A DNA stretch of 64,000 bases from Lachnospiraceae bacterium (GTDB lineage Bacteria; Bacillota; Clostridia; Lachnospirales; Lachnospiraceae). The stretch covers positions 62,001-126,000 of the forward strand of contig JAFWZV010000019.1 in the NCBI GenBank assembly GCA_017517305.1, in the 5' to 3' direction. Made by a program: the position numbers and the translations under genes. The notes below the pieces were generated by a model that saw only the letters and a list, made by a program, of their open reading frames with translations, searched no databases and had not been told where the DNA came from. Below are positions 49,647 through 59,190 of this stretch, one piece after another (positions within the stretch are counted from its first letter, which is position 1; every line of letters starts with the position of its first letter).

Positions 49647-50138
49647 ATGATGAAAGTCAAACTTAATGTTGCACATGAAAAATGTTTAAACTGTGGGACG
49701 GAACGTATTTTGTATTTTACCCATAACTATACATATGGTGAAAGAATTGTTTCCACTAAAAGTGGGAAGAAGTGTGCTTATGCAAATCTTATTGGCGAAA
49801 ATATCATACAAGAGCTAGAAGAATATTGTAATGAGTTATTCTTGGAGAATGGTATTGTTATGCCGTCCATAAAAATGGCAAGAATTGTATCGAATATATA
49901 TGGGGTAACATGTGATGAAATAGAGGGAGAAAAAATAGATACAATTCCTAATACAAAATGTCCTAATTGTCTTGAGAAAAAAATGATAGAAGACAAAACC
50001 TTAGGCGAACAGTTAAAAGAGGTTGAAATCTGTGAGGTAACACATAATGAGTGGGAAAGGCTAGATAAAAAAGAACGAAAAGAAATAGTTAACAACGAGT
50101 TAATTAGGCAGGGATATTTAATGGGAGGATTATTATGA
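49647..50138 (+). CDS. Hypothetical protein with two Cys pairs
   Basis: 163 aa. CLNCGTE near the N-terminus and CPNCLEKK near residue 110 could form one zinc site. No membrane segment. Between them lies a helical region (LIGENIIQELEEYCNELF). The stop overlaps the next ATG (ATGA), so it is translationally coupled to the paralog gene that follows. No family recognised. Which of the two adjacent ATG codons is used (49647 or 49650) is unclear. Confidence 0.65.
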   Translation: MMKVKLNVAHEKCLNCGTERILYFTHNYTYGERIVSTKSGKKCAYANLIGENIIQELEEYCNELFLENGIVMPSIKMARIVSNIYGVTCDEIEGEKIDTIPNTKCPNCLEKKMIEDKTLGEQLKEVEICEVTHNEWERLDKKERKEIVNNELIRQGYLMGGLL

Positions 50139-50725
50139 AGAAACAATCTCAAATTAAAGATCAAATAATAATAACCATTACGTTAATAGCTGTATTCGGC
50201 ATACTGGTTCTCTCTGTAATCTGGTTGGCAAATAACGATCCAAAGTATGACCCAAGGCTAGAAGCCGAGGGGGAATACCATGAGTCGGTCAGGCGTAATC
50301 ATCTAATGGATGATTACATGGAGATTCTTCATATCAAGGGAGAATATACTATTGAAGATGATGAAGTAATTTTCGAGAGCCAAGAGCAGGAAATGTGGAA
50401 ACTTATAGAGGATGTGTCATTATACAATGCTTTTTATCCTGAAGAGCCACTTACCGCAGAGGAACTCAACTATGAGTTTGAACTCTTTTGTCAAGATTGG
50501 ATTGGATCCGACAACATGCGAAAGCTTGAGAGAGGCTTGATAGAAATTGAGTATAGAGCTGAAAAGGCAGGGATAAATCTAGAGGATTATGGATACCATC
50601 TTAAGGTAGCTAAACGGCTTGATGATTATGGTACTAATATATATGACGCTACCACTGAGCAGTGGTATAAAGCATCAGAATATGCGGCAAATGCGTTGTA
50701 TATAGAAGTAGCAAATAAAGAGTAA
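50135..50725 (+). CDS. Membrane-anchored hypothetical protein, paralog of 49057-49593
   Basis: 196 aa. Anchor helix at about 13-33 and an acidic external or cytosolic domain related to that of 49057-49593. GGGAGG lies inside the end of the upstream gene and serves this ATG. The two paralogs flank a Cys-pair protein, suggesting one functional unit. Its nature is not known. Confidence 0.7.
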   Translation: MKKQSQIKDQIIITITLIAVFGILVLSVIWLANNDPKYDPRLEAEGEYHESVRRNHLMDDYMEILHIKGEYTIEDDEVIFESQEQEMWKLIEDVSLYNAFYPEEPLTAEELNYEFELFCQDWIGSDNMRKLERGLIEIEYRAEKAGINLEDYGYHLKVAKRLDDYGTNIYDATTEQWYKASEYAANALYIEVANKE

Positions 50726-50838
50726 AGTTTACATTATAAGATATGAATGATGACAATTCCATAACTTTGGTGTATGATGAGTGGTATATAGATTTATGGG
50801 AACAGCTTTTCCAACAATAATAAGGAGACGAGAAAAAA

Positions 50839-51621
50839 ATGGACGGAATAATTCATTCAATAGAAACCTTTGGTACCGTAGATGGACCAGGAATTAGATA
50901 TGTAGTATTTGTAAAGGGATGTCCTATGAGATGTCTGTATTGCCACAACCCTGACACCTGGCTTATGAAGGGTGGAGAGACTAAGTCAGTGACAGAAATC
51001 TTAGATGACTATGAGAGATATAAGCCATTCCTTAAGGGTGGTGGTCTTACTGTAACAGGTGGTGAACCTCTCCTGCAGATAGACTTTCTTATAGAACTTT
51101 TTGAGGAAGCTAAGAAAAGAGATATCCATACCTGCCTTGATACTTCAGGTATACAATTTAGGAGAAATAAGCCAGAGATACTTGCCAAGTACGAGAGACT
51201 TATGAAGGTTACAGACCTTATAATGCTTGATATAAAGCACATAGATCCAGAACAGCATAAGGCTCTTACTGGACAACCTCAGGACAATATCCTTGATTTC
51301 CTTCAGTTTATGGAGGAGCAGGAGAAGATAGTTTGGATTCGTCATGTGTTGGTTCCGGGAATTACATTAAATGAGGAATATTTAAAGAGACTTGGAACTT
51401 ATCTGGCTAAATTTAGACAGGTAAAGGCCCTTGATGTGCTTCCATATCATAATATGGGAGTGGAAAAATACGAGAAGATGGGTAAGGAATATCCACTTGC
51501 AGGTGTTCCTGAGGCTACAAAGGAACAGGCTATCTGGGCTAAGGATATTGTTCTAGAAGCTATGAAGATTGAAAGACATAGACTTATTGAGACTGGCCAG
51601 TTTGTAGTAGAAGATAAATAA
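50839..51621 (+). CDS. pflA: Pyruvate formate-lyase activating enzyme (radical SAM)
   Basis: 260 aa. IHSIETFGTVDGPGIRYVVF, the radical SAM motif CPMRCLYCHNPDTW (Cys28, Cys32, Cys35), GGGLTVTGGEPLLQ, LDIKHIDPEQHKALTG and RHVLVPGITLNEEYL are typical PflA blocks. It uses S-adenosylmethionine and reduced flavodoxin or ferredoxin to place the glycyl radical, here on the separate 82-aa subunit. It has its own ribosome site (AAGGAG) and lies 2.1 kb after the pfl operon, separated by a terminator and three unknown genes. Confidence 0.95.
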   Translation: MDGIIHSIETFGTVDGPGIRYVVFVKGCPMRCLYCHNPDTWLMKGGETKSVTEILDDYERYKPFLKGGGLTVTGGEPLLQIDFLIELFEEAKKRDIHTCLDTSGIQFRRNKPEILAKYERLMKVTDLIMLDIKHIDPEQHKALTGQPQDNILDFLQFMEEQEKIVWIRHVLVPGITLNEEYLKRLGTYLAKFRQVKALDVLPYHNMGVEKYEKMGKEYPLAGVPEATKEQAIWAKDIVLEAMKIERHRLIETGQFVVEDK

Positions 51622-51631
51622 ATCATAAATT

Positions 51632-52441
51632 ATGCTTATATGGCATACTCTTATAAAAAAAGCTGGTATGAATATGAGTATGAGTGACAAAAAGAAAGAA
51701 AAAAGAGAATTGCACATTATTGAAAAATGTGTCATTCTCTTTTTCTTTACATTTTTCTTTTCTATTATAATAGATAATTCTTATGAATCCACCAAAGTAG
51801 GATATGTAGGAGCTGCTGATAAAGTAGTTACTATGAATGAGGGAGCCACTTCCCAAGACTCTGATGTGGCAGTGGATATTCTCGTTGTCATCGACCCAGG
51901 CCATGGTGGTAATGACCCCGGAAAGGTAAGCACAGATGGAATATTAGAAAAGGACGTTAACCTTGAGATTTCATTTAAATTGCAAGAGGAATTAAATCGT
52001 AGAGGAATAGGCTCCATTATGCTTAGAGAGGAGGATAAGAATCTTGCCACAGAGGGTGCTACTAACAAAAAGGTTTCAGATATGAAGAATAGAGTATCCA
52101 TTATCAATGAAAGTAACGCAGATATCCTTATAAGTATTCATCAAAATAGCTATACTGCTCCGGAGGTTAGAGGACCACAGGTTTTCTATCACAGTGACTC
52201 TAAGGATAGCGAAAGCTTTGCCAAGCTGTTGCAGGAAAAGCTAAAGGCTATTAATCCTGATTATGCCAGAGAGGCTAAGACGGGAGATGATTATTACATA
52301 TTAAATGAAAGCATTTGCCCAGGGGTGATAGTAGAGTGCGGTTTCCTTAGCTGCCCCTCTGAGGTGGCTCTTCTTGTGGATGATGAGTATCAACAAAAAA
52401 TAGCATCAGCTATTGCTGATGCTATAGAAGAAGTCTACTAA
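51632..52441 (+). CDS. N-acetylmuramoyl-L-alanine amidase (CwlD-like)
   Basis: 269 aa from the first ATG. Starts at 51668, 51674 or 51680 are also possible, since none has a clear ribosome site. One membrane helix (about residues 30-48) anchors an Amidase_3 domain: VVIDPGHGGNDPGKV (zinc His), LEKDVNLEISFKL (zinc Glu), ISIHQNSY (zinc His) and VIVECGFLSCPSEV (catalytic Glu). It cuts the amide between MurNAc and L-Ala. Size and anchor fit CwlD, the amidase that starts muramic-lactam formation in spore cortex, and the organism has spoIIID, but a vegetative role is possible. Confidence 0.85.
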   Translation: MLIWHTLIKKAGMNMSMSDKKKEKRELHIIEKCVILFFFTFFFSIIIDNSYESTKVGYVGAADKVVTMNEGATSQDSDVAVDILVVIDPGHGGNDPGKVSTDGILEKDVNLEISFKLQEELNRRGIGSIMLREEDKNLATEGATNKKVSDMKNRVSIINESNADILISIHQNSYTAPEVRGPQVFYHSDSKDSESFAKLLQEKLKAINPDYAREAKTGDDYYILNESICPGVIVECGFLSCPSEVALLVDDEYQQKIASAIADAIEEVY

Positions 52442-52447
52442 ATAAGG

Positions 52448-52633
52448 TTATACCTTAATATCAATGTTTGCTCCAACAAATGGATTAACTGATTGCTCCA
52501 TCATCTGAGTGAGCATATCTCCGTTAGCCTCCACAGAATTAAGAGTTTTCTTAAGCATTGATATATCGATTGCGTTCATATTGCTAGTACCAGATAATGA
52601 AATGTTGGTACTGCTTAGTGCTGTTATATTCAT
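52448..52633 (-). CDS. YjfB-like putative motility protein
   Basis: 61 aa from the ATG at 52633, with AAGGATGTG before it; upstream ATGs lack a ribosome site. Short YjfB-type protein: MNITALSSTNIS, then NAIDISMLKKTLNSVEANGD, then NPFVGANIDIKV. In Firmicutes YjfB is linked to motility by genome context; its biochemical role is unknown. Convergent with the amidase gene, six bases apart. Confidence 0.75.
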   Translation of the reverse strand: MNITALSSTNISLSGTSNMNAIDISMLKKTLNSVEANGDMLTQMMEQSVNPFVGANIDIKV

Positions 52634-52876
52634 TAAATCACATCCTTCTATATTATATATAGTCTTTCCTAATAACATTATATATGCAAAATCGTGGAAA
52701 AACAAGGATAATTTACAAAATGTGTCCTGTTTTTTCATAATTTATTATGTTTACATAATATTTACCTGTTGATTATTGAAATATAGATGATATAATAAAA
52801 GTAACTATGTGTTAGCAGGTTATGTAAACATAATTCAGGTGCCGATATATGTTATATATGGTGTAAATTTTAAGTT

Positions 52877-52903
52877 TGTAACAAATTGTAACAATTTTGT
52901 AAT
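52877..52903 (+). promoter_or_regulatory. WalR/PhoP-type direct-repeat half-sites, upstream cluster
   Basis: TGTAAC (52877-52882), TGTAAC (52887-52892) and TGTAAT (52898-52903) recur every 10-11 bases. The last pair has the exact WalR-box form TGTAAC-N5-TGTAAT. The cluster ends seven bases before the -35 of the NlpC/P60 gene, an activator position. The 388-base gap 52634-53021 otherwise holds only the promoter and the second cluster. Confidence 0.6.
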
Positions 52904-52910
52904 AATTCTA

Positions 52911-52939
52911 TTGACAAGGGGGTTGAGTGTTGCTATAAT
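52911..52939 (+). promoter_or_regulatory. Promoter of the NlpC/P60 gene
   Basis: Exact TTGACA (52911-52916), 17 bases, exact TATAAT (52934-52939). The start is expected near 52946. Confidence 0.8.
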
Positions 52940-52944
52940 GACAC

Positions 52945-52971
52945 TGTAATGAGTTGTAACAAATTTGTAAC
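52945..52971 (+). promoter_or_regulatory. WalR/PhoP-type half-sites, downstream cluster
   Basis: TGTAAT (52945-52950), TGTAAC (52955-52960) and TGTAAC (52966-52971), with the same N4 and N5 spacings as the upstream cluster. It begins at the expected start of transcription, a repressor position. Confidence 0.6.
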
Positions 52972-53021
52972 ATATTTTAGATAACATATTTTTGGAAGGA
53001 AAATTATTGGAGGTATTAGGT

Positions 53022-54434
53022 ATGAAGAAGCCATGTAAGAAATGGTTTGCTTTAACTGCATTGGCTGGTATATCCCTGTGTTTATCAGGAGTACATATGG
53101 CTGACGCCAGTGAAGTGATATACGATGATTCGAACGTAAGCATATCATCTGCCGTAGACAGATATATTGCTACTAACGATAATGCTGTGGCTAACATAGT
53201 TGATGGATATGAAGCTAAGGAGGCTACTGATGATAAGGTTGCTACTATAGAAGATGAGTCAGCTTCTGTAAGTAGCCAGAATCCTAGCGGTGCTATAGAG
53301 GAGATTAAGGCTCCAGAGACTGCTACAGGTTCAGTTAAGGTAAGTAATGTAACAGGTGAGATTTCTGTAGTTGATAATACAACTGAGGCTGAGAACCATA
53401 CAACAGAAGCTACAACTGAAAGCACAACGGAGGCTACAACACAGAGCACAACAGCAGCTACTACAACAGAGAGTGCAACAAGCTATGATAATACATCAAC
53501 AGATGGATTTGTATATACATTGGCAGAGCCTGATTTTACAGGCAGAGCGGTTGTAAAGGCTACTGGTACAGTTAATATAAGAGAGTCAGGTGATATCAAT
53601 GCATCAAGAGTGGGTGATATAGCTGGTGGTGGTATCGTTAAGGTTGAGGAAAAGGGTTCTGAGTGGACTAAGATATCCTCTAATGGTATTACTGGTTATA
53701 TGAAGAATGATTATCTCTTATTTGATTCAGATGCAGCTTCATATGCAGCTAGTAACTTAAAGAAGGTTGTTTGTATTAATACAGCTTCTCTTAGAGTTAG
53801 AGCAGCAGCTAATGAGAATAGTGAGACACTTACGTTAGTTACATCAGGTAATGCATATGGTATTGAAGAGATTGGTGCAGGTTGGACAAAGATTCATGTA
53901 GATGATTCAATCTCAGGATATGTTAGAAATGACTATATCATTTTAGATTATACTGGCCCAGTTGCTCATGTTGTAACAGATGCTCCTGTAAATACTGGCA
54001 ATACTGGTAATACAACAACTGAGAGCACAGGTACTACAGAATCAACAGGAATTACAACACCACCATCTACTAATATTGGACAGGATATCGTAAACTATGC
54101 ATTACAGTTCGTAGGTAATCCTTATGTATACGGTGGTACATCTCTTACAAATGGAGCTGATTGCTCAGGCTTTGTAATGAGAATATATGCAGACTTTGGA
54201 TATTCTATTCCTAGAACAGCAGATGTTCAGGGAACTGTAGGTACAGAGGTATCTCTTAGTGCACTTGCTCCTGGAGACTTAGTATTCTATGACAATGGAA
54301 CAGGATCAATTAAGCATGTTGCTATGTACATTGGTAATGGACAGGTTGTTCATGCAAGTAGTAGCACAACAGGTATTATTATAAGTAATACAAATTACAA
54401 GCCTCCTTGTAAGGCGGTAAGAATTATTAATTAG
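53022..54434 (+). CDS. Secreted NlpC/P60 cell-wall endopeptidase with two SH3b domains
   Basis: 470 aa from the ATG at 53022 (GGAGGT seven bases before it). Signal peptide (KKWFALTALAGISLCLSG, likely cut near MADASE), a Thr/Ser/Glu-rich linker (about 120-165), SH3b domain 1 (about 180-245, ATGTVNIRESGD), SH3b domain 2 (about 255-320, NTASLRVRAAANENSE), a Thr/Gly linker, and a C-terminal NlpC/P60 domain (about 355-470) with catalytic Cys in NGADCSGFVMRIYADFG and His in KHVAMYIGNGQVVHAS. It would cut peptidoglycan peptides outside the cell. Promoter flanked by WalR-like sites fits growth-linked control of wall turnover. Confidence 0.92.
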   Translation: MKKPCKKWFALTALAGISLCLSGVHMADASEVIYDDSNVSISSAVDRYIATNDNAVANIVDGYEAKEATDDKVATIEDESASVSSQNPSGAIEEIKAPETATGSVKVSNVTGEISVVDNTTEAENHTTEATTESTTEATTQSTTAATTTESATSYDNTSTDGFVYTLAEPDFTGRAVVKATGTVNIRESGDINASRVGDIAGGGIVKVEEKGSEWTKISSNGITGYMKNDYLLFDSDAASYAASNLKKVVCINTASLRVRAAANENSETLTLVTSGNAYGIEEIGAGWTKIHVDDSISGYVRNDYIILDYTGPVAHVVTDAPVNTGNTGNTTTESTGTTESTGITTPPSTNIGQDIVNYALQFVGNPYVYGGTSLTNGADCSGFVMRIYADFGYSIPRTADVQGTVGTEVSLSALAPGDLVFYDNGTGSIKHVAMYIGNGQVVHASSSTTGIIISNTNYKPPCKAVRIIN

Positions 54435-54472
54435 GTAATAACACACTTCCTCTTATAAAACGTGTGATTTGG

Positions 54473-54507
54473 GAGTTGCTAATCGTAGATTGGCAACTCC
54501 TTTTTGC
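54473..54507 (+). terminator. Terminator of the NlpC/P60 gene
   Basis: GGAGTTGC (54473-54480) pairs with GCAACTCC (54494-54501), with AATC/GATT inside, then TTTTT. Confidence 0.85.
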
Positions 54508-54598
54508 TTATTAGTATTTATGACGAATAATTTGCTCATTTCACAAATTTTTTGGTAAATATGTTAAAAAATTACTTTAAAAACAGGGCGTATTATGA

Positions 54599-54635
54599 TA
54601 TAATCCTCGTAATATATCATTCCCGTGATATATTA
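54599..54635 (+). promoter_or_regulatory. hpf -10 box and downstream palindrome
   Basis: TATAAT (54599-54604) is followed by TAATATATCA (54610-54619) and its exact complement (54626-54635) around TTCCCG. The palindrome lies at and just after the expected start, so it is an operator or a 5'-end hairpin. No convincing -35 was found. Confidence 0.45.
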
Positions 54636-54661
54636 GTTTGACTAAAAAGGAGTGGGGCATT

Positions 54662-55189
54662 ATGAATTACATCATTAGCGGAAAAAACATTGAGGTTACT
54701 GAAGGATTAAAGTCAGCTATTTACGATAAGTTGGGAAGACTTGAGAAGTTTTTTGCTGAGGACACAGATGTCCAGGTTACTTTCTCAGTAGAGAAGGAAA
54801 GACAGAAAATCGAGGTTACTATACCTATGAAGGGTCATATCATTAGAGCTGAGCAGGCAAGTGATGATATGTATGTATCTATAGATTTGGTAGTTGAGGT
54901 TATAGAGCGTCAGGTAACTCGTTATAAGAAGAAGATTGTGGATAAGGAGCAGAATGCAGCTTTCTTCCAGAACGATTTCTTCAATATTGATGAGGACGAT
55001 GACGAGGAGGTTAAGATTATTAGAAGCAAGAGATTTGCGGTTAAGCCTATGTATCCAGAGGATGCATGTGTGCAGATGGAGCTTCTTGGACATAATTTCT
55101 TCGTATTTAGAAATGCTGAGACAGATGAGGTTAACGTAGTATACAAGCGTAAGGGTAATACATACGGACTTATCGAGCCAGAATTTTAG
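54662..55189 (+). CDS. hpf: Ribosome hibernation-promoting factor, long form
   Basis: 175 aa from the ATG at 54662 (AAAAAGGAG before it). The N-terminal HPF/RaiA domain (MNYIISGKNIEVTEGLKSAI, through about 100) is followed by an acidic linker. The C-terminal dimerisation domain (about 118-175) has RSKRFAVKPMYPEDACVQME, then LLGHNFFVFRNAETDEVNVV. The long form joins two 70S ribosomes into inactive 100S dimers in slow growth. Single gene with its own promoter region. A long hairpin follows. Confidence 0.94.
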   Translation: MNYIISGKNIEVTEGLKSAIYDKLGRLEKFFAEDTDVQVTFSVEKERQKIEVTIPMKGHIIRAEQASDDMYVSIDLVVEVIERQVTRYKKKIVDKEQNAAFFQNDFFNIDEDDDEEVKIIRSKRFAVKPMYPEDACVQMELLGHNFFVFRNAETDEVNVVYKRKGNTYGLIEPEF

Positions 55190-55240
55190 GGTATAGGTTA
55201 CAGGGGTTAAAAACTATATTATAATATAATGAATTATTTG

Positions 55241-55288
55241 GGCCGCCAGGTTCAGATACTTGAGTTTCAAGTATTTGGCTTGGCGGCC
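55241..55288 (+). terminator. Long hairpin between hpf and secA
   Basis: GGCCGCCA (55241-55248) pairs with TGGCGGCC (55281-55288), and inner ATACTTGA (55256-55263) pairs with TCAAGTAT (55267-55274). The following TTGCTTGTT is a poor T-tract. Probable hpf terminator. Confidence 0.6.
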
Positions 55289-55465
55289 TTGCTTGTTAAT
55301 ATAGAAAAAACTTGCGTATGTTTTTCAATAATGTTATATTAAAGGGTATGATACGGCAACTATGTTCATATGTTGGCGTGTTAAGAAGAGAGAGTTTATG
55401 AAAAGAAAAAAGATTTAAAATACATTTTGCATCCTATGATAAGGGATGCAGCTATGGAGGTAGAA

Positions 55466-58033
55466 ATGGGATTTTTTGAGAAAGTGTTTGGAACACACAG
55501 TGAGAAGGAATTAAAGAAGATTACTCCACTTGTGGATAAAATTGAGGCTTTAGATTCTAAGATGCAGGCCTTAAGCGATGAGGAGCTTAAAGCAAAGACT
55601 GCAGAATTTAAAGAGAGACTTGCTAAGGGGGAAACTTTAGATGATATTCTTGTAGAGGCTTTTGCAGTTGTAAGAGAGACCTCTGCCAGAGTACTTAATA
55701 TGAAGCATTATAGAGTACAGCTTATGGGTGGTATTTTACTTCATCAGGGCCGTATTCCAGAGATGAGAACAGGTGAAGGTAAGACTTTAGTATCAACATT
55801 ACCTGCTTATTTGAATGCCTTAGAGGGGAAGGGTGTTCACATTGTTACAGTTAATGATTACCTTGCAAAGCGTGATGCTGAGTGGATGGGACAGATTCAT
55901 GAGTTCCTTGGCCTTAAGGTGGGCGTTATTCTTAACAGTCACAATAAGGATGAGCGTCGTGCAGCATATAATTGCGACATTACCTATGTTACTAACAATG
56001 AGCTTGGTTTCGATTACTTAAGAGATAACATGGTTATATATAAGGAACAGCTTGTTCAGAGAGAGCTTAACTACGCCATCGTAGATGAGGTTGACTCTGT
56101 GCTTATTGATGAGGCTAGAACTCCACTTATTATTTCTGGTCAGAGTGGTAAATCTACTGATCTTTATAAGATGTGTGATTATTTAGCTAGAAGAATGAAG
56201 AGAGGTACAGCTTCCCTTGAGGTTCGTAAGATAGATGCTATCTTAGGTACAGCTCAGGAGGAGGATGGTGACTACCTTGTAGATGAGAAGGATAAGCAGG
56301 TTGTACTTACTGCACAGGGTGTTAAAGAGGTAGAGCAGTTCTTCCACTTAGAGAACTATTCAGATGCTGAGAATATTGATATTCAGCATAATATGATGCA
56401 GGCTCTTAAGGCTCATGCCCTTATGTTTAAGGATAAGGACTACGTAGTTAAGGATGACCAGGTGCTTATAGTAGATGAGTTTACAGGACGTATTATGCCA
56501 GGTAGAAGATTCTCAGATGGTCTTCATCAGGCTATTGAGGCTAAGGAAAATGTTAAGGTTAAGAGAGAGAGTAAGACTCTTGCAACTATTACATTCCAGA
56601 ACTTCTTTAATAAATATAAGAAGAAGGCAGGTATGACTGGTACAGCTCTTACTGAGGAGGATGAGTTTAGAGAAATCTATGGTATGGACGTTGTTGTTGT
56701 GCCTACCAACCTTCCAGTTGCCAGAGTTGACTATCAGGATTCTGTATTTAAGACTAAGAGAGAGAAGCTTAATGCTATTGTTGCATCAGTAGCAGAAGCT
56801 CATGCAAAGGGACAGCCAGTACTTGTTGGTACTATTACAATTGATGCTTCTGAGGAGCTTAGTAAGATGCTTTCTAAGAAGGGAATTCAGCATAAGGTAC
56901 TTAATGCAAAGTTCCATGAGATGGAGGCAGAAATTGTTGCAAATGCGGGCCAAAGAGGTGCAGTTACTATTGCTACAAATATGGCAGGTCGTGGTACTGA
57001 TATTAAGCTTGGCGAGGGTGTTGCAGAGTTGGGCGGTCTTAAGATTATAGGTACTGAGAGACATGAGTCTAGACGTATTGATAATCAGCTTAGAGGTCGT
57101 GCTGGTAGACAGGGAGATCCAGGTGAGTCTAAGTTCTATCTATCACTTGACGATGATCTTATGAGACTCTTTGGTTCAGAGAAGGTTAAGTCAATCTATG
57201 ATACTCTTAAAATACCTGAGGGTCAGGAGATTGAGCATGGAACAATTACTAAGTTCATAGAGAAGGCACAGAAGAAGATAGAGGGTAACAACTTTGCTAT
57301 CAGAAAGAGCTTGCTTGAGTTTGATCAGGTTAACAATGACCAGAGAGAGGTTATCTATGCAGAGCGTAGAAGAGTTCTTGATGGAGAGAATATGAGAGAG
57401 CCAATATTTAAGATGGTTCAGGAAACTGTAGAGTCTTATGTTGATAGAACATGTTCAGCAGACCTTACACCAGAAGAGTGGGAGATTGAGGAGCTTAATA
57501 GAACTCTTATTCCGATCATCCCATTTGAGAAGATTGAGCTTACCGAGAAGGAGATGAATTCCGGTAATGTTAAGGCCTTCAAGCAGAGACTTAAGGAGGA
57601 GGCTGCCAAGCTTTATGAGGCTAAGGAGGCAGAATTCCCAGAAGCAGAGCATATGAGAGAGGTTGAGAGAGTTCTTCTCTTAAAGGTTATAGATAAGAAG
57701 TGGATGTCTCATATTGATGATATGACACAGCTTCGTCAGGGTATTTCCCTTCAGGCTTATGGTAGCAAGGATCCTGTTGTAGAATATAAGTTCACAGGCT
57801 TTGATATGTTTAATGATATGAAGAATGCTATCCGTGAGGATACTGTTAGAATGATTCTTCACGCAAGAATCGAGCAGAAGGTTGAGCGTGAGGAGGTTGC
57901 TAAGGTGACTGGAACTAATAGAGATGATTCTGTTAAGAAGGGACCTGTAAAAAGAGACGCGGCAAAGATAGGTCGTAACGACCCATGCCCATGCGGATCA
58001 GGCAAGAAATATAAGGTTTGCTGTGGTAAATAA
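55466..58033 (+). CDS. secA: Preprotein translocase ATPase SecA
   Basis: 855 aa from the ATG at 55466, with GGAGG five bases before it; an upstream in-frame ATG at 55427 lacks a site. Walker [18 protein letters not shown], Walker B region [20 protein letters not shown], helicase motif [23 protein letters not shown], and the C-terminal zinc domain [16 protein letters not shown] are all present. SecA drives proteins through SecYEG using ATP. Length and domain order are normal. prfB follows closely, as in many Firmicutes. Confidence 0.97.
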   Translation: MGFFEKVFGTHSEKELKKITPLVDKIEALDSKMQALSDEELKAKTAEFKERLAKGETLDDILVEAFAVVRETSARVLNMKHYRVQLMGGILLHQGRIPEMRTGEGKTLVSTLPAYLNALEGKGVHIVTVNDYLAKRDAEWMGQIHEFLGLKVGVILNSHNKDERRAAYNCDITYVTNNELGFDYLRDNMVIYKEQLVQRELNYAIVDEVDSVLIDEARTPLIISGQSGKSTDLYKMCDYLARRMKRGTASLEVRKIDAILGTAQEEDGDYLVDEKDKQVVLTAQGVKEVEQFFHLENYSDAENIDIQHNMMQALKAHALMFKDKDYVVKDDQVLIVDEFTGRIMPGRRFSDGLHQAIEAKENVKVKRESKTLATITFQNFFNKYKKKAGMTGTALTEEDEFREIYGMDVVVVPTNLPVARVDYQDSVFKTKREKLNAIVASVAEAHAKGQPVLVGTITIDASEELSKMLSKKGIQHKVLNAKFHEMEAEIVANAGQRGAVTIATNMAGRGTDIKLGEGVAELGGLKIIGTERHESRRIDNQLRGRAGRQGDPGESKFYLSLDDDLMRLFGSEKVKSIYDTLKIPEGQEIEHGTITKFIEKAQKKIEGNNFAIRKSLLEFDQVNNDQREVIYAERRRVLDGENMREPIFKMVQETVESYVDRTCSADLTPEEWEIEELNRTLIPIIPFEKIELTEKEMNSGNVKAFKQRLKEEAAKLYEAKEAEFPEAEHMREVERVLLLKVIDKKWMSHIDDMTQLRQGISLQAYGSKDPVVEYKFTGFDMFNDMKNAIREDTVRMILHARIEQKVEREEVAKVTGTNRDDSVKKGPVKRDAAKIGRNDPCPCGSGKKYKVCCGK

Positions 58034-58066
58034 TCCAGGCAAGGCTTTAGTAAAGTAGGTGATTAA

Positions 58067-59186
58067 GTGTTAGAGTTAGATCAGTACAAGTATATACTTG
58101 GAGAATACAAAACTCCACTTAGCGAAGTGAGGGATTCACTTTGACATAGCTGGCAAAGGTATGCAGATTGAGCTTCTAGAGGGAAAGCTAGAGCAACCGG
58201 GCTTTTGGGACAATGTGGCTGAAAGTCAGGCAGTTATGAAGGAGTTAAAAAATCTAAAGGACACTATAGAAGAATTTGAAGATATAAAAACTCAGTATGA
58301 GGATGTTGAAACCATGATAATTCTAGCTCAGGAGGAGAATGATGAAAGTCTTATTCCTGAGATTGGAGAGATGCTAGATTCCTTCAAGGAAAGCTTTGAA
58401 AAATTCAAGATACAAACTCTTTTGTCAGGAGAATTTGATGGCAATAATGCTGTTTTGACACTTCATGCAGGTACAGGCGGTACTGAGTCCTGCGACTGGG
58501 TGAGTATGCTGTATCGTATGTATCAGCGTTGGGCGGATAAGAAGGGCTTTAATTTAGAGGTTCTTGATTATTTAGATGGTGAAGAAGCTGGAATCAAATC
58601 AGTTACATTTCAGATTAACGGGCAAAATGCTTATGGATTATTGAAATCTGAGAAGGGAGTTCACAGACTGATTAGAATTTCGCCCTTTAATGCAGCTGGT
58701 AAGAGACAAACATCATTTGCAGCATTAGATGTTATGCCGGAGATTAATGAGGATATTGAGATAGACATCAAGGAGGAGGACCTTCGTATAGATAAGTACC
58801 GTGCAAGTGGTGCGGGAGGTCAGCACGTCAATAAGACTGAGTCTGCAATCCGTATAACCCACATTCCTACTGGTGTGGTTGTACAGTGTCAAAATGAAAG
58901 GTCGCAGCATAGCAATAAGGATAAGGCTATGAAGATGCTTAAAGCTAAGCTGTATCTTATAAAACAGCAGGAAAATCTGGACAAAATTTCAGATATTCGT
59001 GGTGAGGTAACTGATAATGGCTGGGGTAGTCAGATTAGATCCTATGTGCTTCAACCTTATACTATGGTTAAGGACCACAGGACTAGTCAGGAAATCGGCA
59101 ATGCCCAGGCGGTTTTGGATGGTGATTTGGATTCATTTATTAATGCGTATTTAAAATGGGTTAACACCACAGGTAAAGAGGAGTGA
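58067..59186 (+). CDS. prfB: Peptide chain release factor 2, with programmed +1 frameshift
   Basis: Join of 58067-58141 and 58143-59186, 372 aa. The zero frame starts at GTG 58067 (AGGTG upstream), encodes 25 residues (LELDQYKYILGEYKTPLSEV, RDSL) and reaches an in-frame TGA at 58142-58144 in the slippery context CTT-TGA-C. Shifting by one base continues as DIAGKGMQIELLEGKLEQ. A GAGGGA ribosome-like stretch just before CTT would help the shift. RF2 motifs: SPF in RISPFNAAGKRQTSFA and GGQ in ASGAGGQHVNKTES. It ends translation at UGA and UAA. The shift lets RF2 regulate itself, since UGA is read by RF2. Confidence 0.95.
58139..58145 (+). promoter_or_regulatory. RF2 +1 frameshift site CTTTGAC
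   Basis: The canonical CTT TGA C heptamer, preceded by GTGAGGGATT. It splits the prfB frames between 58141 and 58143. Confidence 0.92.
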
Positions 59187-59190
59187 TACT

